The notes below the pieces were generated by a model, which did not search any database, had not been told where the DNA came from, and saw only the letters and a program-made list of their open reading frames with translations. Positions 1 to 11,445 of a stretch of DNA of 64,000 bases are shown here, piece after piece. Each line of letters opens with the position of its first letter. Within the stretch, counting starts at the first letter, position 1. The stretch comes from Linyphia triangularis. Taxonomy: Eukaryota; Arthropoda; Arachnida; Araneae; Linyphiidae. Both the position numbers and the translations under genes were made by a program. The DNA lies in the NCBI GenBank assembly GCA_963978545.1, contig OZ021730.1, positions 8,749,796-8,813,795 on the forward strand. Reading direction: 5' to 3'.

Positions 1-148
1 ATAATGCGCCGAAACATTGAAACCCAGAAACATTCGTCATTAGACAAGCCAACATACATTTACAAACACCCATGCCTAATACGGGACTCGAACCCGCAAC
101 CTCGCGGTTTAAAAGCTAGCACGCTAACCACTATACCGTTTGGTCGGC
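1..148 (-). repeat. tRNA-derived SINE, copy 1 (tail cut by window start)
   Basis: Read on the minus strand, this begins at 148 with a tRNA-like head (pol III A box around the TAGTGGTTAGCGTGC stretch, B box GGTTCGAGTCCCG). It continues into a body shared with the other copies, and the terminal LINE-like tail is cut by the window edge. A small internal duplication (GAAACATT repeated, about 11-34) is private to this copy. The flank at 149-201 recurs at 10551-10602, so a second repeat adjoins it. It is not a functional tRNA gene: no acceptor stem is formed and the sequence runs on without a terminator. Confidence 0.85.
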
Positions 149-596
149 GATTTACCTTTAGGAGTTCTCTCTCAAAGAAAAATCGGCGTCATCCAATGTA
201 CGATGGGCCAGACACATAAATTCGAGCCAACTCTTTGAACTTGAGAAAAGCATGACAGTTCTTAAAATCCTGGCGCCCCATAAAATAAGTTGGAATCTCA
301 ATAATTGACAAGGGATTACAATAGGTACCATTTCGGGAGCAGCGCTGGTCCAGGTGTCAGGATGTGGGGGAGAGTTTTGAGAGATTTAATAGCCAGGGGG
401 GCTTGTAACCAATGTTAAGAAATAGGTGGGTTTAAAATTTAAATTTAGGCGGAGTTCGGAACTCTATTGGTCCGGCAAACGGACAGGGAATTAGCTTGGC
501 TTCCTGAGAGATTGGTTACATTTGGGGCCGCCCCAGGTCTTGGGAAAACGGTAAATATCGGGACTTAGACGAAAAAGGGATTATTATTCGAGTTTG
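149..596. other. Non-coding stretch; first 53 bp shared with 10.55 kb
   Basis: Positions 149-201 (starting GATTTACCTTTAGGAG) match 10551-10602 closely, and a shorter part matches 13489-13505. From about 202 to 596 I see no open frame of note, no terminal repeats and no similarity to the other repeats in this window. Confidence 0.5.
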
Positions 597-2056
597 TTTG
601 TTTGTTTAGGCTTTTTATGGCGCAAAGGCAACACAAGGGCCATACTGCGCCAAAACAAAAGATAAAAGAAAAACTAGGATGGAAGATGAATAATAAATAT
701 GATGAGATGTGACATAATATAATTTAAGAATGTTAAAAACACATTTCTAAAATGATGACGAGGTTAATAAAATTTAAAAAATGGATATGTTTAAAACAGT
801 TAGATGTGATTTAAAAACCCGATTGATCTTAAAAATGCAAAAAGATTTGGATGGGGAGTTTCCCCAATCAAATCCTGAAGACTTAAACTGGTACTCTTAA
901 AAAACCTAAGACGATGAGAGTGAAACTCAGGACAAGAAATTAAAATATGAGACACAGTAAGATCGCAACGACAAATATCGCAAACAGGTGGATCTTCTCC
1001 CAGCAATAGATGTCGGTGCGTCAATCGGGTATGACCAATGCGCAGACGAGTCAGTTTGACATCTGTCCGACGCATTGGATTAACTGGCCATTTAAGAAGA
1101 TGATTTTTGATGGTATGGAGTTTGTTGTTCGTTTGCAAATCCCATGCTTCTTGACGTAAGGATAATATGAACTTCTGAATTGATGTCTTAATATCTTGGT
1201 AGGGAACTGGCTGCTGCAGCGGGATTGAGGCCGCTTTAGCAGCAGAATCGGCCAATTCATTTCCTGAAATTCCCATGTGACTAGGTACCCAGCAGAACAA
1301 TATAGTAAATCCTTTCCTCTCAAGTGTGTGCAACTTTGACAAAATGTCAAAGGCAAGTGGATGGCTATTGGTCTTAAATTGCTCCAGACTTGACAAGGAG
1401 CTTAAACTTACAGAATACACACAAAATTTGCGATTGTGGCAGAGTGAGATATGCAGCAGTGCACAAGAAATTGCTGTCATCTCAGAAGTGAAAACCGAGC
1501 AGGATTTATGAAGTGTAAAAGCGACTGTGGATGTGTCGGACACAGTACCACAGCCAACACGTTCACCTGCTTTGGATCCATCAGTAAATACTGCTTCATA
1601 GTCAGCATACTGAGAGCGGTGATCACAAAAGATTTGTTGAAAAATTTCTGGGGCAGTGTCTGCCTTGCAATACATCGCAAATGGATTGAGAAAGTGGAAA
1701 GATGGAATATCCCACGGTGGAAAGGATTGAGTGTTAAATGTTTGGGTAACTACGTCACTTAGAGCTGCATCCATCAAGATGGATTTCGCTCTTTCAGAAA
1801 GTGGTCGGACGTTAGATGGACGAGCATCATATAACCTACCAAGATAAGCATCAAGTCTCAACTTACGTAAAGGGTGAAAAGGATCAGACATAATTCTACA
1901 GTAGTAGTTGGCGCTTAATTTTTTCCGTCTCAAGTCAAGTGGAAGTAGACTACACTCTGTCAACAGACTTTCAATGGGTGAAGTGCGAAATGCACCTGAA
2001 CAAATACGGGCAGCAGTGTGATGGACAGTATCCAATCTTCGTAGAAGGGATACTCC
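597..2056 (-). mobile_element. Jockey-clade LINE J1, 5'-truncated
   Basis: The 3' end lies at low coordinates: a (CAAA)n-type tail at about 597-616 and the conserved hairpin GGCGCA...TGCGCC shared with the other LINEs here. Upstream in element sense are the 3' UTR and the last third of ORF2. The element breaks off near 2056, inside the region between reverse transcriptase and RNase H; such 5' truncation is typical of target-primed LINE insertion. No clean target-site duplication is visible. Sequence is close to JB, JC and JD. Confidence 0.85.
800..2056 (-). pseudogene. C-terminal part of LINE ORF2 (RNase H and zinc tail), J1
   Basis: One uninterrupted frame covers the post-RT linker, the RNase H domain and the C-terminal tail of a Jockey-type ORF2 protein. 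Visible motifs are AVFTDGSKAGERVGCG (first catalytic Asp), FTSEMTAISCAL (Glu), and WVPSHMGISGNELADS (last Asp). The end carries a Cys/His cluster, CDICRCDLTVSHILISCP. The second RNase H Asp motif (YSDS in the other copies) reads YSVS, so the domain is probably catalytically dead even though the frame is open. Endonuclease and reverse transcriptase are absent. The frame continues to 2125, but those last 23 codons lie outside the LINE and are chance. Confidence 0.85.
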
Positions 2057-2082
2057 TTCTACGAATGTTCTTTTATTTGCAG

Positions 2083-2177
2083 GTAGTATTAGAGAAAGAT
2101 TCCCAGATTCGATGGATTTGGACATAGATAAAAGAATAGAAGATTATCTGAGATATGCGAATCAGAGAGAAGAAAAG
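2083..2177 (+). CDS. Candidate internal host exon (unidentified)
   Basis: A 95-nt stretch sits between a good acceptor (pyrimidine-rich run ending TTTATTTGCAG at 2082) and a donor (GTAAAT at 2178). In the phase-2 frame it is fully open and reads as a charged, helical peptide containing MDLDIDKRIEDYLRYANQ. Its end phase (0) matches a second candidate exon at 2719. The J1 LINE ends only about 26 bp upstream, which would place it in the preceding intron. I do not recognise the protein. The case rests only on splice signals, phase match and composition; a chance open frame of this length is quite possible. Confidence 0.33.
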
Positions 2178-2718
2178 GTAAATTTAAATATATAATGAAT
2201 ATTGTATTTATATATGCTTCTATTGGTATAAATATCTTATGGAATTAACCTTCCACAAGAAGTGAATGCCTTTCTTCAAATAGTGAACTGTAGGATGGTA
2301 TGTACATAAGTTCTTTGTAAGGTTAATTTTAAAAGATTCCTGCCAATAATTCAACTTAAAATTATAGTAAATCAGGTGTTTAAAAGGAAAAGTTCTCAAC
2401 AGAACTAAACTTGTTCTATTCTCTCTTTGTTAAGGTTACTAGGAACAGGACAAGGAAAATATGCCAATTCTTTTGTTGCGAGCTTTAATGGTCCTGTCTA
2501 CTTTGTTATAATCACTTGGGTTATTTATTCTTACTGCAATTTTTAATGACCTAATATATTTTGTATTTTTATTTCTTAAAAAAAAATTGAATTTTTTTAA
2601 AGGAACCTTTTTCAAAATGTGTTCACTTTTATAATAAAATATTTGTTATGCTTAAATTTTTTTTTGTTATTTACAAAAGTTTATTTTTTCTCACACAGTG
2701 TTCCTTGCGCTGTTGCAG

Positions 2719-2802
2719 ACAACCAGATTCCAGTTTTTGAAGGAGCATTTCCAGAAACAATATGATAATCTATATGAATCTTTAAATATTTATCTTGCTT
2801 AA
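2719..2802 (+). CDS. Candidate terminal host exon (unidentified)
   Basis: This follows an acceptor (GCTGTTGCAG at 2718), is open for 27 codons and ends in TAA at 2800-2802. It begins TTRFQFLKEHFQKQYDNLY and joins the 2083-2177 exon in phase 0 across an intron of 541 nt. The joined peptide would be an acidic/basic helical C-terminus of unknown family. No AATAAA lies immediately downstream. Low-complexity AT-rich sequence follows to about 3000. Confidence 0.3.
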   Translation, partial: TTRFQFLKEHFQKQYDNLYESLNIYLA

Positions 2803-3241
2803 TTTTTTACTTTTTAGTATTTTAAATTCGCAAAGGGACCTTGGAGTTAAATGAAATTCTATTTATGAAGTTTCTTCGACTTTCTCGCATATCATTGTAG
2901 TATACTTTTAACAATTCAAATTTTATGCTTAATAGTTGGCAAATAATACATTTTCCTGATTTTGATTGCTTAAAGAAATTAATATGAACCACCCAAGAAC
3001 CAATTTCGCAAAGTATTTTCTCCTGGTGGCCAGGGTCAGTCCGATTTTTTATTCTTTAGCCTTCCACTGCTTGGCCGGTGCCATTGTGGTTGACCCGACG
3101 ACATTTCCTTCACCCAGTATGGCTATCCCTCCAGTCTGAACTCCCATCTTCAGTAACTTGACAAGGACGATACACCCAAACACCCAGATGCCCGCACTTA
3201 CACAAAACAAATCAGATTTCTTCAGGAAGTTCCTAGGCTAA
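2803..3241. other. AT-rich non-coding stretch
   Basis: I see no repeat boundary and no convincing frame. From about 3020 the base composition becomes more GC-rich and leads into the degenerate gene fragment that follows, so part of this may belong to that remnant. Confidence 0.4.
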
Positions 3242-3841
3242 GTGTCCTCATGGGTCGAATCTCCAGTTTCCCCCAGAGCCTTGTTTTATTCCGGACTGAT
3301 CCTCCTGCCGAACTATCTCAAGATCGCCATTCAGCCCGAGACCCAACTTCAAATTATCTCCAAGGCCATTGCAACTTTTGTTAGCCTCAAAGCTTTACAA
3401 ATAGGTGAAAGAGATGCAGTAATTTGTTTTAACAATGGTTCAAGCAATCGCAAATAAGTTTTTGAACATTTAGGAATGAAACCTGGATAAATGTTGCGAT
3501 CCCTACGACGCTTTGATAATTGTTGAGTAACTGAAGCAAATAACGCATTTAAGAAGACTTCAAAAGAGGCAAGAAAGAGAAAAAAGATTGGTTGGTTGTA
3601 TTCAGATTATCTGGCAAAGTCAGCAAAACGAGGGCTATAATGCGCCGAAACATTCGTCATTAGACAAGCCAACATATATTTACAAACACCCATGCCTAAC
3701 ACGGGACTCGAACCCGCAACCTCCCGGTCTAGCACGCTAACCACTATACCGTTTGGTCGGATAAAAGAGGGAAAAAAGAAAAAGCAGAGGAAATCTGAAG
3801 TATCTGCAAAGATGGACACTTCAGAATATGGAAGTGGTGCC
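3242..3841 (+). pseudogene. Degenerate C-terminal gene fragment split by a SINE
   Basis: A decayed coding stretch. Recognisable pieces include AVICFNNGSSNRK, HLGMKPG, a helical basic run (EANNAFKKTSKEARKRKK) and, after the SINE at 3588-3760, a Lys/Arg-rich stretch ending in EYGSGAH and TAA near 3846. Several in-frame stops interrupt it. The pattern of a short Gly/Asn motif, a long basic helix and a terminal Gly-Ala-His resembles the C-terminus of multicopy transposon-related proteins, but I cannot name the family. It could equally be a host pseudogene. Confidence 0.4.
3588..3760 (-). repeat. tRNA-derived SINE, copy 2
   Basis: Minus-strand SINE with tRNA-like head at 3760 and a CAACCAACC-type terminus at 3588. 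About a dozen bases are missing between the A and B boxes (the AGAAGCT stretch seen in other copies). The flanks are both purine-rich (AAAAGAGG... on each side), compatible with an imperfect duplication, but I cannot fix its length. It interrupts the degenerate gene fragment at 3242-3841. Confidence 0.85.
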
Positions 3842-3950
3842 CATTAAATTTTAAAAATATGTAAGTTATTTGAACTTTTTTAGTTTTTTTGCGTTTTTCT
3901 CAAAACGTTGATATTTGAACTTTTGGTAAGCTCGTAGAGAAAACTATACA

Positions 3951-6900
3951 AGTTTGTTTGTTTGTTGTTTTATGGCGCAAAGGCAACACAAGGGCCATGC
4001 TGCGCCAAACAAACGATAAAAGAATCTAGAATGGGTGATGAGTTATAAATAGATGAGGGTAAGATATGATATAATAAAAGGAATAAAATGTGTTAAAACT
4101 CATTTAAAAAAATGAAGTGGTTTAAAAGGTTTAAAACTAGATATGAACAAAAACATTAGATACGATTTAAAAATCCGATCACTCTTAGAAATGCAAAAAG
4201 ATTTGGATGGGGGTTTTCCCCAACCAAAACTTCCAGTTTTAAAATGGTTCTTTTAAAAAATTTAAGACGTTGTGAATAAAATTTTGGACATGAAATTAAA
4301 ATATGGTGCACAGTAATATCGCAACGACAAACATCACAAAAAGGCGAGTCTTCTCCCAGTAATAGATGTCAATGCGTGAATCGGGTGTGACCAATGCGCA
4401 GACGAGTTAATTTAACATCTGTCCGACGCATTGGATTTACTGGCCACATATGAAGATGATTTTTAATGCTGTGAAGTTTGTTGTTGGTTTGCAAATCCCA
4501 TGCTTCTTGACGCAAAGATAAAATAAACTTATGAATAGATGATTTAATGACTTGGTAGGGGACAGGCTGCTGAAACGGGATTGAAGCCGATTTAGCAGCA
4601 GAGTCAGCCAATTCATTTCCTGAGATACCTACGTGACTAGGTAACCCAGCAAAATAAAATAATAAAACCCTTCCTTTCAAGTTTGTGTAACAGAGATAAT
4701 ATGTCAAGAGCTATTGGATGACATATGTTGTTAAAGTGCTCCAGACTTGTTAAGGCACTTAAGCTATCACTGTATACACAAAACTTGCGATGGGAACAGA
4801 AAGAAATATGCAGCAAAGCACAAAAAATTGCCACCATCTCAGAAGTAAAAACCGAGCAGGATTTATGAAGCGTGAAACTGACTGTGGATGTGTCAGACAC
4901 AACACCACAGCCAACACGTTCACCTGCTTTGGATCCATCAGTATAGACTTCATGATAGTCTCTATACTGAGATCGGTGTAAACAAAAGATCTTCTGTAAA
5001 ATTTCTGGGGCAGTGTCTGCTTTGTAATGCATCGCAAATGGATTTAAAAACTGAAATGATGGAATATCCCATGGAGGAAAGATCTGAGAATTAGCCAGCT
5101 GGATATATAGATCACTTAGAGCTGCATCCGACAGAACATATTGAGCTCTTTCAGAAAATGGGCGAATGCTAGATGGACGTGCATTATATAGCCTACCAAG
5201 ATATGCGTCAAGACTCAAATTCCGTAAAGGATGAGAAGGATCAGATTTTATTCTACAGTAGTAGTTAGCGCTTAACTTTTTACGTCTAAGGTCAAGTGGG
5301 AGTTGACAACACTCTGTTAACATACTCTCAATGGGCGAGGTGCGATATGCACCTAAACAAATACTGGCAGCAGTATGGTGGACGGTATCCAATCTCCGCA
5401 AAAGAGATGCTACTGCTGAACCATACGCAACGCATCCGTAGTCTATACGAGACAGGATAATTGAATTATAAATACGCAGCAAAGAAGTGCAGTCCGCTCC
5501 CCAAGAAGTATTAGAAAGCACCTTGAGGATATTAAGCGACCTATCGCACTTCTTGCGCAAGGACAATATATGAGGGAGAAAATTCATCTTGTTGTCGAAA
5601 ATGACTCCCAGACACCTTATCTGATTGACAACAGGGATGGGCGTGTTGCGTATGTGGATTTCAGGTTCAGGGTGAAGACCCCTCCTCCTACAGAAATGGA
5701 TACAACTGCTTTTATATGGTGATAGTTTATGGCCGTTTTGTTCACACCATTCTACAAGTCTGTTAACAGCAGTTTGTAATTGACGTTCAATTAAGCGCAT
5801 GTGTGATCCTTGACATGAGATTTGCAAATCATCAACATATAAAGTTCCATGAACAAAGGGTGAAAGGACATGAAGAATGTTACTGATATGAAGATTAAAA
5901 AGGGTGACACTTAAAACACAACCTTGAGGAACTCCCTCAGATTGGTTAAAATAATTAGAAAATGAAGCTCCAATGCGAACTCTAAAAACACGAGATGATT
6001 AAAAAGGGGCAGATTACCCCTAAAACCAAAATTAAATAGAGTTTGCAAGATACCATATCGCTACGTATGATCATACGCCTTCTCAATGTCGAAAAAGATT
6101 GAAACTAGATGATTCCTTTGCACAAAGGCATTGCGGACATCTGTTTCTAGTTTCACGATGTTATCAAGAGTGGACCGTCCTCGTCGGAACCCACTCTGGA
6201 AAGGTGATCTACATTTATCTTTTTCTAACATGCAAGAGAGTAGGGCGTTTACAATACGTTCAAAGGTCTTACAGAGGCAGCTCGTTAAGGCTATCGGTCG
6301 ATAGTTCAGAGGATCCTTGGGATCCTTTCCAGGTTTCAGAATGGGGATTACAGTAGCTTCCAGCCACAAGGTAGGAAAGATGTTCTCCTTCCAGATTCTA
6401 TTAAAGAGAAAAAGGATGTTGAAAAGAGAATCTGGACTTAAATGGCGAAAGCATTTGGTAACTGATTCCATCTGGACCTGGACTGGTGTTATGTGCTTTA
6501 GATAAAGCACTCTTCAATTCAAACATCTTAAGGTCACAATTGTAGGAATATTCAATATTGCTTTTGAAATTAATTCCAGTCCGTTCAGCACGATTCTTAG
6601 TCACTAGAAAAGCAGGACTATAAGAATAGGAACTGGATACACTTTCAAAAGTTTCACCGAAAAGGTTAGCAATATCTTCAGGGGAAGAGAACACAGCAGC
6701 TCCGGTTTGAAGTATCGGGCAAGAATATTCCGGATACAAACCGTTGGCTGCTCTAACCTTCTTCCACAACTGCTTGCTTGATGTTTTAGATGTAATTTAA
6801 GAGACATAACTCATCCAAGAATCCTTTTGACTCTGACGTCTAACTCTACGAGCAAATGCCTTAGCCTTTTTAAAGGCGATAAGGTTTCCTGTAGTTGGGT

Positions 6901-7640
6901 ATCTGCGGAAGATACCCCATAGTTTCCTTTGTTTCTTGTATGCAGACTGACAGTCCGCATTCCACCATGGTTTACAGTGCCGCAGTGTTTTAGGTGAAGT
7001 CTTGGGAATAGAGGAGTCAGCAGCATTTAAAATTGCTTCAGTAACATTTTGGACAGCAGTATCAACATCCTCACTGTTCACCATTGTTCGTGTTACAGTA
7101 GCCAACTCGGTAAATTTGTCCCAATTTGCCCTATGGTATTTATATGTAGGTAGGCGGTTGGTCACCCTACCATTACCAGTATGGGAAATGAGAATAGGGA
7201 AGTGATCACTGTTATGTAGATCACTCCCAACAGCAAAATTCAAGTATGGCAGAAACACAGGGGAACAAATGGCTAAATCAAGTGAATGGAATGTTCTTGT
7301 GGGTTCATGGAAATACGTTTTCTCCTCGTTATTCAGGAGACAGAGACAGTGATCAGATAACAACTTTTCAATCCGTCTCCCACGAGGGTTCGTAATATCA
7401 TTACCCCACATAGTACTGTGTCCATTAAGGTCACCAAGCAATAGAAATGGAGCTGGAAGCTGGTCTATCAAATCATTCAGCTTCTCTTGACGGATGATAG
7501 CATGTGGCGGTAGGTATAGGCATCAGACTGTGAGAAGGAACTGTATATGAAGTCTCGCAGCCACAGCCTGTAGAGACGTGCGCAGTGTGAGTACAGTGCT
7601 GAGGTGATTATGAGAAATAAAAAGACATACTCCTCCAGAT
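3951..7640 (-). mobile_element. Jockey-clade LINE J2, 5'-truncated and decayed
   Basis: Tail (TTTG repeats) at 3951-3970, conserved 3' hairpin at about 3974-4010, 3' UTR to about 4160, then most of ORF2 in reverse. The 5' break is near 7640 inside the endonuclease domain, so ORF1 and the 5' UTR are missing. It belongs to the same subfamily as JB, JC and JD, with many shared stretches. No clear target-site duplication. Confidence 0.88.
4160..7640 (-). pseudogene. LINE ORF2 remnant (endonuclease-RT-RNase H), J2
   Basis: Translated pieces cover, in order, endonuclease (LLLGDLNGHSTMWGND at about 7410-7450; NSDHFPIL), reverse transcriptase (ILKPGKDPKDPLNYRPIALT; FFDIEKAYDHT near 6070) and RNase H (VYTDGSKAGERVGCG; AGLPSHVGISGNELAD). 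The reading frame is broken at roughly 6797, 6400-6510, 5990-6060, around 5827 and around 4640-4700. The RT core between about 5830 and 6060 survives only in shifted frames, including a deletion near 5998. RNase H has lost the usual Trp (WVPSH reads AGLPSH). Clearly inactive. Confidence 0.88.
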
Positions 7641-7978
7641 ACTGTATAAAAAACAGTAATAAATATTATTTTGGCAGGGATATGAATGAATTGACGTTTT
7701 CTTTCCGAGTCATCAAAGGAGAAAAAAAAGGACAAGGGCAGTAAGCGATGAAAGGTCAAGGTTTCACCACAAAAGTAGTTGCATCAGATCCAATAAGCAG
7801 TAATCTACTCCAATAAGCCAAAATGGTATTCTTCTGTGGTTTCCACTTTGTACACATTTAACAATTTTACTAATTAATTTTCCTTTATTTGCAGGTTTTC
7901 TTGGAAGAAAAAAAAAGGAAAAACACTTATAATTTAGATATTTTATTTTAGCCCAGAATCAAAAGTTAATATAAAGTT
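7641..7978. other. Short non-coding stretch between J2 and Merlin remnant
   Basis: A TTTTGGCAG acceptor-like sequence precedes about 70 nt of open frame at 7678, but the frame and the following GTAAG are weak, and I do not call an exon. No repeat similarity seen. Confidence 0.35.
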
Positions 7979-8990
7979 TCCAATATAGCAACCTTACTTT
8001 GAATGCGTGGGTGTTTCTGACATTTCATAATTTGCCTTCCATTAACGATATTGTTTAAACGATGGCTACTTCTGTTGACGATTACTTAAAATCCAAGTAG
8101 TTGGTTGTTTTCAGATTATCTGGCGCCGTCAGCAACACGAGGGCTATAATGCGCCGAAACATTCGTCATTAGACAAGCCAACATACATTTACAAACACCC
8201 ATGCCAACACGGGACTCGAACCCGCAACCTCGCGGTCTAGAAGCTAGCACGCTAACCACTATACCGTTTGGTCGGCTAAAATCCAAGTACTTCTTTAAAT
8301 TGGGGTGTCCAGGAAAACGCACTGTTTTGCAGTGGTACATGGATGCAGGTTTAATTTGGTTCTATTCAGAAGATGCTCATACCTACAGTTCAGTAAAAAG
8401 GTAACTGGAATCAAGTTTAGTGAATCAAAGAAACTTCATTATTATTCTTGTCAATTCCAAGTATCTCTTGCTCAGCAAGCTAAAGATATCAATTATCCAG
8501 TTAGAATGTATGTATCTGAAGAGGTAGATACAGTAACTGTTTATTATTTTTCGGAGCATAATCACCCTATTGGTTTTGAAAATTGTATTTACCAACCGCT
8601 AAAGCTACATTCCAGAAATTCTACAAAACAACCGTTACAGCGTCATGCAACAAGGAAACACTAACTAGCTGCTAATCAATTCAACCGTATTCAAGGTATC
8701 CAAACAGAAGAACAGAAAGAAATACTAGTTAAGAATTCCCATAAAGCTCAAGGTATTAGCGATAAATTCAATAACTAACTAGTATATTTTTTTATCTTGT
8801 TACTATCCTTATTCCCGATGAATCAAATCAAGGTTACCCAGTATCTCATTTCATTACAAATCGTTTAGATTCTTGCATGAGGTCTTCGTCTACTTTGATA
8901 CTACTGAGAACTAAGCCCCAATAGAACTGATCCAGTGTCAAATGAAAGGATATATATGTTGCTGCTCACAATAGTGCATTAAAAGAAAAT
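7979..8990 (+). pseudogene. Chimeric remnant: Merlin N-terminus joined to an HNHP zinc-finger fragment
   Basis: The start (ATG at 8062) resembles the start of the Merlin copy at 16978: both read M-A-(A/T)-x-S-V, then DYL, then after the SINE YFFKLGCPGKRTVLQWYMDA. After about 8360 the similarity to Merlin ends. A different coding remnant follows: YYSCQFQ... then VTVYYFSEHNHPIGFENC, which looks like a Cys2/His2 zinc-binding module of the FLYWCH/GCM/MULE type found at the N-terminus of some transposases. Stop codons interrupt it from about 8662. Either two decayed transposons abut here or a real fusion was captured. A SINE at 8100-8276 splits the Merlin part. Confidence 0.45.
8100..8276 (-). repeat. 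tRNA-derived SINE, copy 3, with 13-bp target-site duplication
   Basis: A complete copy of 177 bp. Flanks are TAAAATCCAAGTA at 8087-8099 and 8277-8289, a perfect 13-bp duplication. Minus-strand order is tRNA-like head (CCGACCAAACGG, then A box, then B box GGTTCGAGTCCCG), a body with ATGGGTGTTTGTAAATG, and a LINE-like tail GGCGCATTATAGCCC...GGCGCC ending CAACCAAC. The insertion splits the Merlin-like start of the pseudogene here. Confidence 0.93.
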
Positions 8991-8994
8991 GAGG

Positions 8995-9177
8995 TGGTTG
9001 TTGGTTGTTTTGAGATTATCTGGCACCGTCAGCAACACGTGGGCTATAATGCGCCGAAACTTTCGTCATTAGACAAGCCAACATACATTTACAAACACCC
9101 ATGCATAACACGGGACTCGAACCCGCAACCTCGCGGTCAAGAGGATAGCACGCTTATCACTATACCGTTTGGTCGGC
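8995..9177 (-). repeat. tRNA-derived SINE, copy 4
   Basis: Same structure as copy 3. A short ATGAGG duplication flanks it (8989-8994 and 9178-9183). The A-box region is diverged (GATAAGCGTGC). The right flank, starting ATGAGGAGTTTGGACTT, reappears after SINE copy 6 at 13687. Confidence 0.88.
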
Positions 9178-9339
9178 ATGAGGAGTTTGGACTTACCAAC
9201 AAGGCAAAAAGCCAGGTAACCGCTGCACAGTGGAAAGATGGTGAAAAATATGTAGTACAAGTGGAAAAACAAATGTGGGACACTGACGGGATGGTGGATA
9301 GTGTCATCAATAGCTATGTCATCTAATGGGGTCTTAAGT

Positions 9340-10560
9340 GATTTATTTTCGGTTAGTTAATGTTAAATTAATAATGGGATTGAAATTAACCAAGTACTCA
9401 CAAAGACATTATTTCATTATTTGTCTCTTTGGTTTATCCCCATATTAATATTCCCCTAATTAACCTCTAACTTGGACCTTTTTAATCCTTTTCAGACAAA
9501 TCTATTGTCAAATACCTTTTTTGAAAACATCAAAATTTCATTTACTGAAGCCTTTTAGATCATCATTGAATTTTCATGGAATATGCAAATTTCAACTGCT
9601 CTGAAACATAACAAATATAGAAAGACAGAGGATGAAAAAATCATGTCGGAACATACTATCAATGATTTTTACAGTTACATGCGAGAAGTGGCAGAAATGT
9701 TTGTAACAAACAACGTCAAGGTCGTTAGCGGAAAAGATGAAAAATCATTTAAAATGTTTTGCTTTTTAACTGCCCGTTTTACATTACTAAGCTTACTTTA
9801 CTTACAGGTTTTCATGGGGAAAATAAGTTAAAAAGAAAAAAATAATTTATAAAATTTGTTCTTGTCTAGATTTAATCTATTATATTTACAAACAATATTT
9901 AAAAATTTAAAGGGAAATTTTTCATATAATTAATCCTTCGTTCAATTTTACTTATTTTAGATTATGTGGTTGCAGAAAACAAGAAAAAATATATAATGAA
10001 TAATTTTTTTTCTTAGGAAAAACTGTATACATCGATGAGATCTTCTGATATCGAAGAAAATATAATAAAGGCAAAATTGCTGAACAGATGACGCAAATAA
10101 TTTTAGGATAAAATTGCAAGTATACAGTGGGAATATTTAAAATCGGTAAAGAAATTAAGATGCTAAGCCTGAATACTAACGATTTGTTAGTTTTTTCAGG
10201 GAAGACAAGGAGAGTGTTTTTCTTAATCGACGGCAAATCAAAAGCAAACTTGTGGCAGTATATTAAAAAACACGTACACGAAGATACTTCAATAATTTGA
10301 ACAGACAGTGCCAAATAATATAACAACATCAGCGCTATGTTTCCGGCAGTTATACACAAAATTACTAATCACAGCATTCGACAAAATGTCGATAAAAATG
10401 ACAAAACCAATACAATAAACGACATCGAAAGCGAAAACAAACACTTAAAAAAATCCATCATTTGCCGGAAAACACCACAAATAATACTACAAAACATTGC
10501 CCATCATTTTTACAAACACCAGTGTTCGTTTGAATGTTGCCTATTCCTCCCGATTTACCC
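9340..10560 (+). pseudogene. Merlin-type transposase remnant, lineage II copy a
   Basis: Decayed pieces of an IS1016/Merlin DDE transposase: TINDFYSYMREVAEMFV (the helix before the catalytic domain, about 9655-9705), then an intron-like gap to a TTCTTAG acceptor near 10017. Next come a GKTVYIDE-like segment (first catalytic Asp), a second gap, GKTRRVFFLIDGKSKAN, TDSA (second Asp region), and KITNHSI...NDKTNTINDIES (region of the catalytic Glu). Frames change and stops are frequent. The donor of intron 1 is mutated (GATGAA for GGTGAA). Sequence from about 9921 is repeated at 12511 and 13040. Confidence 0.6.
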
Positions 10561-11445
10561 TTAGGAGTTCTCTGTCAAAGAAAAATCGGCGTCATCCAAT
10601 ATTCTACTCAAGCAAACAATTAGGTTGATTGGCGGGCTATCGTAACTTTCCCTTTTCGTCTGCATGCGAGACGAGATTTTTTTCCCCCACCAAGTATGGA
10701 AAAAGACACATGTTGCGTTTTACGATACTGGTCGCGCCGTCGGGGGAAGAAGGGGATGGGGGGAGTGTAGTCATATTTTCTTTTCTTTTGCATCTTGCAA
10801 CGTTTCCATTCGCAAACCTTAATCAGTTCACGTTCGGGTCAGTCGCAATTACCTGACTTTTTAGCCTAATTCCAAACTAGTACTGATTATGGTAAGTTAA
10901 TAATTACTTCACACTTATATTGTGGTGGTCCGGGGATTTTAGATTCATGCCGGCTCAAATTTTCAATACAATCTTTAAACAAATTTTAATAATTATAGGT
11001 AAAAAAAATCAATTAATTAATTAAATAATTAATATTATAAATTTATTAAATAGTTTCCATAATTGAATTGTTTTAATAATTAGTATAATTAAATCAATTT
11101 TTCTCAGTATCCACTTTTTATGCCTCTTTTGAGAGAACATGATTTCCATACCATTGTTAGTTTGTTTAAAATTTAAAAAAAAAATTGCAAAAAAAATAAT
11201 TTAAATAGCGTTATTGTAAATAATTGGTATGTATATTATCTCACTTCCTACCGGACTGGCCTATTGTTTACAGACACTGACCGGCCGGTGATCTTATGGT
11301 CAATACACCGCATGCAAATTTATATTTTATTTTTGTCTCGAGCAACCTTGTTGAGTCTTGAGCCTGTTGTTGATCTTTAAATTCATATTTGTATCGTTTA
11401 ATAATTTTTCATTGATTTCAGACTTCTATACCCGAGAATATCAAC
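10561..11445. other. Non-coding stretch, partly AT-rich
   Basis: 10551-10602 repeats 149-201. About 10620-10870 is more GC-rich with no recognised product. From about 10975 to 11260 it is extremely AT-rich with ATTAATTA runs. No gene is supported. Confidence 0.4.

Noticed and set aside
8200..8276. tRNA gene on the minus strand (also at 70-148, 3700-3760, 9110-9177, 13610-13686, 20850-20916)
   Set aside because: A and B boxes are present, but there is no matching acceptor stem, the same head is followed each time by the same SINE body and LINE-like tail, and two copies have clear 13-bp target duplications. These are SINE heads.
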